Assembly: GCA_038120095.1 (NCBI GenBank)
Contig: JAYOKZ010000077.1
Span: 1-6,720 of the forward strand
Direction of reading: 5' to 3'
DNA: 6,720 bases
Source of the DNA: UBA2589 sp038120095
Lineage (GTDB): Bacteria > Gemmatimonadota > Gemmatimonadetes > Longimicrobiales > Gaopeijiaceae
A program made the translations under genes and the position numbers. Under the pieces are notes generated by a model. It was given only the letters and a program-made list of their open reading frames with translations, was not told the DNA's origin and made no database searches. Within the stretch, counting starts at the first letter, position 1. The number at the start of each line of letters is the position of its first letter. Below are positions 1-6,653 of this stretch, in pieces.

Positions 1-314
1 GACGGTGTCTGATCGAGGACCCCGGTGCAGATGAGGAGCGCCGAGGACCGCGTACGGTCTCCCCATTGGGGGCTGTCGGTGGATGTTGCAGAGGGGTGTC
101 CGAATGGGTAGCCCCGCAAGCGATGTCCAAAAGGGCATCCTTCAACAGGATCTCGAGGAAGGCCCCGAGCTGACGAGGTAGACCGAGTGTTCAGGGCTGG
201 GAGGCTCATCGCTTTTGCGATGTGGTGCCACTCCTCCGGCCGCCTGACTGCTACGACTGGGTGGCCAGCTCCTCGTGGGTGACATCGACACGGTCCATCC
301 AGACCGCGAGGAGC
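1..314. other. Left-edge region with no assignable gene
   Basis: I assign no gene here. On the minus strand all three frames lack stops between 1 and 141, so a gene running off the left edge cannot be excluded, but no frame has a start with a Shine-Dalgarno sequence and protein-like composition throughout. Short protein-like stretches occur in different minus frames: VTHEELATQS around 253-282 (ended by TAG at 251-253), EEWHHIAKAMSLPAL around 195-240, and an L/A/I/D-rich stretch around 110-180 (for example GAFLEILLKDALLDIA). Because they are in different frames they could be the scattered remains of a decayed gene, or chance in GC-rich DNA. The plus-strand reading frames here are mirror images of minus-strand sequence and show no family signature. 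Confidence 0.4.
289..308 (-). terminator. Stem-loop just after the glycosyltransferase stop
   Basis: The arms CACGGTC (289-295) and GACCGCG (302-308) pair over 7 bp, including one G-U, around a 6-base loop. The hairpin starts 6 bases after the glycosyltransferase TAA. No T-run follows on the transcribed strand, so this is at best a weak or U-less terminator or an mRNA 3'-end stabiliser. The position is what makes it worth listing. Confidence 0.3.
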
Positions 315-1184
315 TTACGGGGAGAGGGGGTTCAGTGCGCCCTCGAGGACCGCACGAGCGCGTTGCCAATCTCTTTGAAGCACGTAGCGCGCTGCATGGA
401 CAGCTCGCGTTGGATAGAACCAGAGGGCGAAGCGCACCCGATCGAACTGCCCGAAGTGGGAACGTACCAGCCGCCGTCGGTTTCGCTCGCGCTGACGACT
501 CTGGAAGGGGGGGGGGGGGGGGGTGGTAACGATCCGATGACGGACGACGGCCGTGGGCTCGTAGACCATGGTCTGTCCGTGCTTCGCGAGACGGACGGAC
601 AACTCGGCATCCTCGACGTACGCGAAGTATGATTCGTCGAACCCACCCACGTCGTTGAAAACCGTCCCGCGGAACAGAAAACAGCAGCCGGTCACGAAGC
701 TGACCGTGGCCCGCGACTGTGTCGGATCCCGTGGTTTGTCGAGCCGCGTGTGCTTGCCGAGCCCGCGCAAACGGGAAAACGTGCCTCCCCCGTACCATAC
801 CCGGTCAGGATCATCGAAATACACGATCTGAGGTGCTGTGACGGCGGCGCTCGACTCTTCCATGGCCTGCACCAGCCGCTCGATGCATTCCCGGTCGACC
901 ACGGTATCATCGTTGAGGATCAGGAGATACTCCGCCCCCTCCGCCAGCGCCCGCTCCATGCCGCGGTTGTTTCCTCCCGCGTAGCCGATGTTGGTCGCCG
1001 TTTCCAGGTAGCCGACCTCCGGAAAACGAGCGCGCAGACGCTCCCCTGATCCGTCCGGGGACGCATTGTCGACGAGAAGGACGTCCAGCGGCGTATAGGT
1101 CGACGCCGCGAGGGACTCAAGGCAGGCCGCAGTCTCCTCTTCGTTACACCAGTTCAGGACGATTGCCGTCACGTGTGCAGCCAT
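315..1184 (-). CDS. Family 2 glycosyltransferase (rhamnosyltransferase-like)
   Basis: This is a 289-residue GT-A fold glycosyltransferase, expected to transfer a sugar from a nucleotide-sugar donor onto a glycan acceptor at the cytoplasmic face of the membrane. Visible motifs: the opening strand VLNWCNEEET (9-18); VDNASPDGS (38-46), which contributes nucleotide binding; NIGYAGGNN (65-73); the metal-binding DXD-like NDD (91-93); TGCCFLFR (165-172); and GGFDESYFAYVEDAEL (180-195) with the E191/D192 pair typical of the catalytic base region, then VVRHR (213-217). Family members usually follow this with a loop and a helix reading roughly RNRLRLVRKH; here RERNRRRLVRSHF (232-244) fits, so the C-terminus is in the correct frame. 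The loop between them is replaced by five prolines (222-226) encoded by a 17-base C-run on the coding strand. The ATG at 1184 has only a weak AAGG upstream. The exact donor and acceptor cannot be told; rhamnose is a guess from overall resemblance. Confidence 0.9.
   Translation of the reverse strand: MAAHVTAIVLNWCNEEETAACLESLAASTYTPLDVLLVDNASPDGSGERLRARFPEVGYLETATNIGYAGGNNRGMERALAEGAEYLLILNDDTVVDRECIERLVQAMEESSAAVTAPQIVYFDDPDRVWYGGGTFSRLRGLGKHTRLDKPRDPTQSRATVSFVTGCCFLFRGTVFNDVGGFDESYFAYVEDAELSVRLAKHGQTMVYEPTAVVRHRIVTTPPPPPFQSRQRERNRRRLVRSHFGQFDRVRFALWFYPTRAVHAARYVLQRDWQRARAVLEGALNPLSP
507..523. repeat. 17-base poly-G homopolymer inside the glycosyltransferase gene
   Basis: There are seventeen consecutive G on the plus strand (C on the coding strand), covering the last two bases of a Thr codon and five Pro codons (residues 222-226). 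As written, the tract keeps the gene in frame with a family-like C-terminus (289 aa). Loss of one base would shift to a frame that stops at 332 (about 283 aa with an unrelated tail); gain of one base would run to a stop at 142 (about 347 aa). Tracts of this kind in glycosyltransferase genes act as slipped-strand phase switches in several bacteria. Length error in sequencing is the main alternative. Confidence 0.95.
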
Positions 1185-1305
1185 TCGAAGCGTCGCTTAC
1201 CTTGTTCCGGATGTTCGCCGACGGGGCCGTCGCGGCGAGGTTCTCATATGATCGTGGGATGGCATCGACGCGCCTGGGTCGGCTCACCTGCCTGCGATGG
1301 CCGCC

Positions 1306-1345
1306 GGCCACGGCAGCGGACCGTGAAGGCGCCTCTGCCGTGGCC
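1306..1345 (-). terminator. Inverted repeat 15 bases after the pckA stop
   Basis: GGCCACGGCAG (1306-1316) and CTGCCGTGGCC (1335-1345) form a perfect 11-bp inverted repeat around an 18-base spacer, beginning 15 bases after the pckA TAA in the direction of transcription. No T-run follows, so it is not a canonical intrinsic terminator; it could be a U-less terminator, an mRNA 3'-protecting hairpin, or an attenuator separating pckA from the glycosyltransferase. The rest of the 176-base gap holds a shorter imperfect hairpin (1216-1237, core CGACG/CGTCG) about 32 bases upstream of the glycosyltransferase ATG, and no promoter I can recognise. Confidence 0.45.
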
Positions 1346-1360
1346 CTACCTGCCTGCCTC

Positions 1361-2983
1361 TTACTCGGTGCCGGAGTCCTTCGACTTTGGTGCCGCGGCC
1401 AGCACCTCGGCTGAGGCCTGATCAGCGAATTTTTCAAAATTCTTCACGAACATCGCCGCCAGTTTGTTGGCCGCCGCATCGTATGCGGTGGGGTCGGCCC
1501 ATGCATTGCGGGGATTCAGCAGTCCACTCGGGACGCTTGGAACTTCGGTCGGCATCGCGAGGCCGAACACTTCATCCTTTTCGTAGACGACACCGCGAAG
1601 GGTTCCTCCGAGGATGGCGTCGATGATCGATCGGGTGTGACTCAGGGCGAACCGCGAACCGGTCCCGTAGGCACCTCCGGTCCATCCCGTATTGACCAGC
1701 CAGACATCGACGTCATAGTCACGGATCTTCTGCGCCAGAAGCTCGGCATAGACCGTGGGGTGAAGGCTCAGGAAGGCGGCGCCGTAGCATGCGGAGAAGT
1801 CCGGGATCGGCTCGGTGACACCGATTTCGGTGCCGGCGACCTTGGCCGTGTAGCCACTGATGAACTGATACATCGCCTGCTCGGGGGTCAGCTTGCTGAC
1901 CGGGGGAAGCACACCGAACGCATCGCAGGTGAGGAAAATGATGTTCTTCGGATGCCCACCGACGCAGGGGATCTTGGCGTTGTCGATGTACTCGATCGGG
2001 TAGGAGCACCGCGTGTTCTGTGTGATGCTGACGTCGGAGTAATCGACTTCGAAGGTGTCGGGGTCGAAGCCGACGTTCTCGAGAATGGACCCGAACCGGA
2101 TCGCATTGAAGATCTCGGGCTCTCCCTCCGCGCTCAGATCAATCGTCTTGGCGTAGCAACCGCCCTCGAAATTGAACACGCCATCGTCACTCCAGCCGTG
2201 CTCGTCGTCCCCGATCAGGTGACGATTCGGATCGGCGGACAGCGTGGTCTTGCCCGTCCCGGACAGGCCGAAGAAGAGAGCGACATCCCCGTCGTCTCCC
2301 TCATTGGCGGAGCAATGCATGCTGAGGATGCCCTGCTTCGGCAGGGTGTAGTTCAGGACGCCGAAGATGCCTTTCTTCATCTCGCCGGCGTACTCGGTGC
2401 CCAGAATGACCATCTCCTGAGCCTTGAAATTGACGTTCACACTGGTCTTCGATCCTACGCCGTCGAGGCCTGGAGTCGCCGGCATCTGACCCGCGTTGAA
2501 GATGACCCAGTCCGGATTGCCAAAGCCTGCGAGTTCCTCCTCGGTCGGGCGGATCAGCATGTTGCGCATGAAGAGCGCATGATACGCCCGCGTGCAGATG
2601 ATCCGGACCTTGATGCGGTGCGCAGGATCCCATCCGGCAAAGCCGTCGATCACATAGATGTGATCGCGGCAGTTCAGGTAGTTGATCGCCGTCTGCCTGT
2701 TGAGTTCGTACGACGCCTCGGGGATGGGGCGGTTGACCTCGCCCCACCAGATGTCCGCCTTGGTCGTCTCTTCTTCGACGATGCGCTTGTCTTTCGGAGA
2801 GCGGCCGGTTTTCGGGGCCGAGAACGCCATCAGTGCGCCGTTGTTGGCCAGGGTATAACGATCCTGCCCGACCGCGAGCGAGTAGAGCTTGGCCACCGAC
2901 GGATTTCGGTGGACATGGTATCCAACGAGCGTGTGATTCGTGGACTCGCCGGTGATGCCGTACTGCGTAAGATCGAAGCTCAC
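1361..2983 (-). CDS. pckA: Phosphoenolpyruvate carboxykinase (ATP-dependent)
   Basis: This cytoplasmic enzyme decarboxylates and phosphorylates oxaloacetate with ATP to give phosphoenolpyruvate, CO2 and ADP, the entry step of gluconeogenesis. At 540 residues it has the full length usual for the ATP-type family. Visible signatures: GRSPKDK (60-66, substrate Arg61); LGTEYAGEMKKG (194-205) with Tyr198 and the Mn-ligand Lys204; His223, the second Mn ligand; the P-loop GLSGTGKTT (239-247); the kinase-2 segment LIGDDEHGW (256-264) with Asp260; EGGCYAKTIDLS (273-284); NTRCSYP with Arg325; and NTGWTGGAYGTGSR (431-444) near the adenine-binding region. No key residue is missing. Translation starts at a GTG; an in-frame TGA at 3026-3028 excludes any longer N-terminus and no in-frame ATG lies between. 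The 126-base gap upstream contains no clear -35/-10 pair. A 499-residue open frame on the opposite strand (1637-3136) is a shadow of this gene. Confidence 0.98.
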   Translation of the reverse strand: MSFDLTQYGITGESTNHTLVGYHVHRNPSVAKLYSLAVGQDRYTLANNGALMAFSAPKTGRSPKDKRIVEEETTKADIWWGEVNRPIPEASYELNRQTAINYLNCRDHIYVIDGFAGWDPAHRIKVRIICTRAYHALFMRNMLIRPTEEELAGFGNPDWVIFNAGQMPATPGLDGVGSKTSVNVNFKAQEMVILGTEYAGEMKKGIFGVLNYTLPKQGILSMHCSANEGDDGDVALFFGLSGTGKTTLSADPNRHLIGDDEHGWSDDGVFNFEGGCYAKTIDLSAEGEPEIFNAIRFGSILENVGFDPDTFEVDYSDVSITQNTRCSYPIEYIDNAKIPCVGGHPKNIIFLTCDAFGVLPPVSKLTPEQAMYQFISGYTAKVAGTEIGVTEPIPDFSACYGAAFLSLHPTVYAELLAQKIRDYDVDVWLVNTGWTGGAYGTGSRFALSHTRSIIDAILGGTLRGVVYEKDEVFGLAMPTEVPSVPSGLLNPRNAWADPTAYDAAANKLAAMFVKNFEKFADQASAEVLAAAPKSKDSGTE

Positions 2984-2992
2984 GGGGATGTG

Positions 2993-2996
2993 CTCC
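2993..2996 (-). promoter_or_regulatory. Ribosome binding site supporting the GTG start of pckA
   Basis: GGAG on the coding strand lies 9 bases before the GTG at 2983-2981. With the upstream in-frame stop at 3026-3028 this fixes the start, and the resulting N-terminus (MSFDLTQYGI) resembles other ATP-type PEP carboxykinases. Confidence 0.6.
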
Positions 2997-3109
2997 GCTT
3001 CGTGTGTTCGGGGAGAACCACGCGGTCAGTCGACGCGCGCAATTCGTACCTGAGAAACGTGCATGATCCGGCGCCGAGGGGAAGCTCCCGACCGATCTTT
3101 TTTTGTCCG

Positions 3110-5050
3110 CTAGCCGGAGACCCGTACGGGAGATGACCGATTCGCGCGGGATCCGTCGCCGAGCTGGCCGTTCTGGTTGAGCCCCCAGCAATACTCGGCG
3201 CCGTCTGCCGTCCGGGCGCACGTCTGTGCGCCCCCGGCATGGATATCGGTGAAGCGGTAGCCCCCATCGACCTCGACGGGCCGTGCCTGATTGGCTGTCG
3301 TGCCGTCGCCGAGCTGGCCGCTGAAGTTCTGACCCCAGCAGAAGGCACGTCCACCGTCGACGAGCGCGCAGGTGTGGATCGCGCCCGCTGCCAGATGCGT
3401 CGGAGCTCCGGGAAGGCCGACGACCTCGACCGGCTGCCCCTGACTGGCGTTCGTGTCATTGCCGAGTTGACCAAACGAGTTGTCGCCCCAGCAGAGAACG
3501 GCTCCCTGCGTGATCCCGCAGGTGTGGGCGCGACCGGCAACGATCGTCGAGACCGCCCCCCGAACGAGGACGGGCTCCAGGCGGTCGAGCGTGCTGCCAT
3601 CACCGAGTTGGCCATTGCTGTTCAGGCCCCAGCAGAACGCGTTGCCACTCGAGGTCAGACCGCACGTATGGTTCCAGCCAGCCCCGATCGCACTGAATAC
3701 CAGCCCCCCACCGACGGTGCGGGGAACCGTCTGCCCATTGCGGGTGCCATCCCCCAGTTGCCCGCTCAGGTTCTCGCCCCAGCACAGCGGGACGCCACCC
3801 CCCGACAGGCCACAGGTGTGGCTCTCACCCGCAGCCAATGCCGAGAAGCGAAGGTCGGTCCGAACCGACGCTGGTCTGGACTGATCAGTGCGCGAGCCGT
3901 CACCCAACTGACCACTCTCGTTGGCGCCCCAGCACTGGGCCTCTCCTCCCGCATCGAGTCCGCACGTGTGTGCGGAGCCCGTCGTGATCGCGATGTAGTT
4001 CATGCCGCCGCCGCCGCTCTGCCCGCGTTCGTTGCCGCCACGGCACGCAAGTGAACCGCTCATGACGGCGCACACATGGCTGCCGCCGACGGCATACGTC
4101 TGAGGGCGAACCGTGACTTCGGTCTCCTCCAGGGTCCCCGGTACTGCTCGTCCGGGCCCAAGATTTTCGACGGGGGGTGTCGCCGTCGCGGCGATCCGAA
4201 CCTGCCGTTGCGCGTCCGTGAGGGTGCCTGTGAGTTCCTGGGGTCCCTCTACGAGGCCGAGGCGCCAGATGGCGGAGGCCGTTCCCGTGGAGTCGGTGCG
4301 GGTCCGGGAAGGTGCGGCGATCCCGTCGCCGCGGGTCACGTCGAATCGAACCTCCGCGTTGGCGACTGGATTGCCCTGACCGTCCACAACCCGAAGGACC
4401 GCACGCGTGGGCACCAGCTCGCCAATCGGAGCCCGCTGACCATTTCCGGACACGATCACGATGTCTGCAGCGAGCCCGGGTCGAGCGCTCGCAAGGATGC
4501 GCACGGGTACGATCGTCGAGCCGGGAACACTGGCTTCGATGACGGTGAGGCCGGGCTCGACGGGCAGTTGGATGAACGTCTCGCCGACGCCTTCGGTAGC
4601 CGTGCGAATCTCATCGTCCTCCAGGATGCCGTTTCCGGACTCGATTTGAAATTGGACAGTCGTGTCGGGCATGGAGATGCCGCCGCGGCCGAGCACGCGG
4701 ACCGCGACGCGGATCCTCGCACCCACACGCCCTTCGAGATCCACTCGGGGAATCGGAACGATCTCACCGGGGCGGACGTTTGTCGTCGGGGGCGCCGGGA
4801 GTTCCGATGACGCCGCGTCGGCATCCACATCACCACCAGCGGAGAGGAAGAACGCGCCGAACCCCACGATCGAGATGACCAGCATTCCGAGGACGACCTG
4901 AGGCAGGCGAGACGGGCTCTCCTCGTCCGGGGGGCCATACGCATCGAGTTCGTCGAGCGGGATGGGGGCGGATGGGTCGAAGAGCAGGGCACCGGGGGGG
5001 GGAGGCAGGAGCTCCTGATCGTCTGGTTGAGTTGGAACTTCGTCGGACAT
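3110..5050 (-). CDS. Membrane-anchored Ig-like/RCC1-repeat protein
   Basis: This 646-residue protein has a short acidic, Pro-rich cytoplasmic head (1-49), one membrane segment (about 50-70, VVLGMLVISIVGFGAFF) with no cleavage site evident, and a large part predicted to lie outside the membrane. Two Ig-like domains follow (about 94-190 and 192-290); the second has the bacterial Ig/invasin pattern DGQGNPVANAEVRF (223-236). Residues 317-645 are seven RCC1-type units with the pattern HTCGL...CWG.N..GQLGDG, enough for one complete seven-bladed propeller. Every blade carries two Cys 9-10 residues apart (327/336, 363/373, 413/423, 463/473, 511/520, 561/571, 611/621), which suggests disulfides in an oxidising compartment. 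Blade 1 is degenerate: it lacks the Trp and reads CRGGNERGQSGG. A ligand cannot be named; eukaryotic RCC1 binds chromatin, but bacterial exported versions have no established common role. The ATG has no strong Shine-Dalgarno sequence and follows the upstream gene by 49 bases, so co-transcription is likely. Confidence 0.85.
   Translation of the reverse strand: MSDEVPTQPDDQELLPPPPGALLFDPSAPIPLDELDAYGPPDEESPSRLPQVVLGMLVISIVGFGAFFLSAGGDVDADAASSELPAPPTTNVRPGEIVPIPRVDLEGRVGARIRVAVRVLGRGGISMPDTTVQFQIESGNGILEDDEIRTATEGVGETFIQLPVEPGLTVIEASVPGSTIVPVRILASARPGLAADIVIVSGNGQRAPIGELVPTRAVLRVVDGQGNPVANAEVRFDVTRGDGIAAPSRTRTDSTGTASAIWRLGLVEGPQELTGTLTDAQRQVRIAATATPPVENLGPGRAVPGTLEETEVTVRPQTYAVGGSHVCAVMSGSLACRGGNERGQSGGGGMNYIAITTGSAHTCGLDAGGEAQCWGANESGQLGDGSRTDQSRPASVRTDLRFSALAAGESHTCGLSGGGVPLCWGENLSGQLGDGTRNGQTVPRTVGGGLVFSAIGAGWNHTCGLTSSGNAFCWGLNSNGQLGDGSTLDRLEPVLVRGAVSTIVAGRAHTCGITQGAVLCWGDNSFGQLGNDTNASQGQPVEVVGLPGAPTHLAAGAIHTCALVDGGRAFCWGQNFSGQLGDGTTANQARPVEVDGGYRFTDIHAGGAQTCARTADGAEYCWGLNQNGQLGDGSRANRSSPVRVSG
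3116..4102 (-). repeat. Seven tandem RCC1-type units
   Basis: Seven units of about 46-50 codons (approximate residues 317-347, 351-397, 401-447, 451-497, 501-546, 551-595 and 599-645 of the protein). Similarity is visible in DNA as well: blocks coding for CWG.N and GQLGDG recur about every 140-150 bases, with near-identical runs such as the one around 3161-3190 recurring near 3304. Such similarity could allow recombination between units. Confidence 0.85.
4994..5002. repeat. 9-base poly-G run near the start of the RCC1 gene
   Basis: Nine G on the plus strand encode part of the Pro run at residues 16-19. In the present length the gene is open. Loss of one base would shift to a frame ending at 4456 (about 197 aa, without either the membrane segment in frame or the propeller). 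It is shorter than the 17-G tract and may simply be a Pro run in a disordered head. Confidence 0.9.
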
Positions 5051-5099
5051 GAAGTAGGAGCCTAAGACGGAGTACTCATGCCCCTGGGCACGAACGCAC

Positions 5100-6653
5100 T
5101 CATGAAGGGTCGAGAGTCAAGGTGATGGCCTGGTCGTCAATCTGGCCACTGCTGTCCGTAACTTGGAGTGTGAAGAGATAGCTGTCGGGCGTGCCGGTCG
5201 GAGTGCCCTCGATGATGGATCCATTGATCGACAGCCCGGCCGGCAGCGTTCCGGACACAATCGACCATGTGTAGCCACCGGCACCGCCCGTGGCCGAGAG
5301 CCCCTGCGAGTAGGTGGATCCGACGACTGCGGTCGCGACCGTCGTGGTCGTGATGGTCGGGTTATTGTCGATGTTCGTGAGCTCGACGTTGTCGACGAGC
5401 AGATCGTTGTAGTTCGAGTCGGTCGAACTCGTCGCGCCCGTGATGATCTCGTAGGCGATGTCACCGTCATCCACCGTGTCGTCGACCCCCGTGACCGTGA
5501 TGGTACGCGCCGCGTCCCAGTTCTCGCTGGTGAACGTCACGTTGGCCGGAGAGACCGTGCCCTCACTCGTGTTGCTCGACGTCAGGGAGATCGAGACGTC
5601 CGCTGTCGGCTCGGAATCGAGGACGATGGTGAACGTGTCCGCACCAGCACCGGCTTCGGTGGTCGTCAGCCCGCTCGTGGGGGAAACGGTGATCCCCGCG
5701 GTATCATTGTCCTCGTTCACCACCGAGGGGTCGGGGATCACCACCCCGTTGTAGTTCGAGTCTGCCGACGAAGCATCGCCCGTGGTAATCGTGTAGCCGA
5801 CGTTGCCGTCATCGACGTCATCGTTCACGCCGAAGACCGTCACGGACTGGCCAACATTCCAGTCGCCGCTGGTGAACGTCAGCAAGGATGTGGACACCGT
5901 CCCCTCCGATTCGTCGCTCGATGCGATCGAGATCAAGACGTCTGCAGTCGGCTCGGACTGAAGGACGATGGTGAAGCTGTCGCTGCCTCCGGCCTCGGTC
6001 GTGAGGAGGCCACTCGTGGGACTCACGTCGATTCCGGACGTGTCGTCGTCGGTGTTGGTTACACCGACATCCGAGACGACGAAGCCGGAGTAGTTCGGGT
6101 CCGACGACGAGGCGTCTGCGGTCACGATCGTGTACCCGATGTCACCGTCGGCCACGTCGTCGTTTACGCCGGTCACGGTGACGGTCTGCGCGACACTCCA
6201 GTTGCCACTCGTGAAGACGAGCGGCGTCGCGGAGACCGTACCCTCCGTTACGTCACTGGACGTTACGGAGATCGACACGTCCGCGGTCGGCTCGGAGTCG
6301 AGCACGATGGTGAAGGTGTCCTCACCGGTACCTGCCTCCGTCGTGATCAGGCCGGCCGTCTGCGACACCGTGACGCCCGCCGTGTCGTTGTCGACGTTGG
6401 TCACGCTCACGTCATCCAGGTCGACGTTGTCGTACGTGCCGTCCGTCGACGTGGAGGCAGCCGTGACGATGGTGTAGACGATATCCCCGTCATCGATGGC
6501 GTCGTTCGCGCCCGTCACCGTGACGATCTGTGGTGAATCCCAGTTCGCGGACGTGAAGACGACCGAGGAGGGGGACACGGTCCCTTCGCTCGTATCGTCC
6601 GAGGTCAGCCCGATCGTGACGTTCGCGGTGGGCTCGGAGTCGATCAAGTACAC
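5100..6653 (-). CDS. Tandem-repeat surface-type protein with C-terminal Ig-like domain (5' end broken or missing)
   Basis: The 517 readable residues start at a GTG inside a repeat unit, which is unlikely to be the true start: there is no signal peptide and no ribosome binding site worth the name, and repeat homology continues upstream across a TAG (6684-6686). Residues 1-90 are the end of unit 1; complete units run 91-204, 205-317 and 318-430, each of the form (A/S)GxxVSPTSGLxTTEAG...FTIVLDSEPTADV...SEGTVS...FTS.NW...TVTGVNDDVxDGDxxYTI...TNxDND. This resembles the Calx-beta-like repeats of bacterial adhesins, and the Asp-rich junctions could bind Ca2+. Residues 432-516 match the putative Ig (He_PIG) pattern: GxYSQGLSATGGAGGYTWSI, then LPAGLSI, then GTP. 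No Cys is present and no C-terminal sorting signal or membrane anchor is visible. The role is probably extracellular structure or adhesion; this is inferred from architecture only. The gene is likely co-transcribed with the RCC1 gene 49 bases downstream. Confidence 0.75.
   Translation of the reverse strand: MYLIDSEPTANVTIGLTSDDTSEGTVSPSSVVFTSANWDSPQIVTVTGANDAIDDGDIVYTIVTAASTSTDGTYDNVDLDDVSVTNVDNDTAGVTVSQTAGLITTEAGTGEDTFTIVLDSEPTADVSISVTSSDVTEGTVSATPLVFTSGNWSVAQTVTVTGVNDDVADGDIGYTIVTADASSSDPNYSGFVVSDVGVTNTDDDTSGIDVSPTSGLLTTEAGGSDSFTIVLQSEPTADVLISIASSDESEGTVSTSLLTFTSGDWNVGQSVTVFGVNDDVDDGNVGYTITTGDASSADSNYNGVVIPDPSVVNEDNDTAGITVSPTSGLTTTEAGAGADTFTIVLDSEPTADVSISLTSSNTSEGTVSPANVTFTSENWDAARTITVTGVDDTVDDGDIAYEIITGATSSTDSNYNDLLVDNVELTNIDNNPTITTTTVATAVVGSTYSQGLSATGGAGGYTWSIVSGTLPAGLSINGSIIEGTPTGTPDSYLFTLQVTDSSGQIDDQAITLTLDPS

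Noticed and set aside
142..798. A 218-codon minus-strand frame overlapping the glycosyltransferase
   Set aside because: Its upstream part is a shadow of the glycosyltransferase; it matters only as the frame entered if the poly-G tract gained one base.
3079..3104. Short hairpin followed by a seven-T run on the plus strand, resembling a terminator
   Set aside because: The stem is only about 4 bp, lies some 10 bases from the T-run, and there is no plus-strand gene to terminate; for the minus-strand RCC1 gene the run reads as A.
2984..3109. Promoter for pckA in the gap before it
   Set aside because: I could not find a -35/-10 pair with sensible spacing; only TTGCGC-like and GC-rich sequence is present, so no promoter is called.
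1637..3136. A 499-codon open frame on the plus strand opposite pckA
   Set aside because: It lies almost wholly antisense to a fully conserved pckA, has no family signature and no plausible ribosome binding site; long mirror frames are common opposite GC-rich genes.
5069..5090. Small palindromes (GAGTACTC and TGCCC-AG-GGGCA) between the repeat gene and the RCC1 gene
   Set aside because: Each is 8-12 bases, without a T-run or repeated copies; too short to call an operator or terminator.
5163..6536. A 457-codon plus-strand frame opposite the repeat protein
   Set aside because: Its Arg/Val/Asp-rich repetitive translation is the mirror of the minus-strand repeats; the minus frame gives recognisable Ig-like and Calx-beta-like domains.
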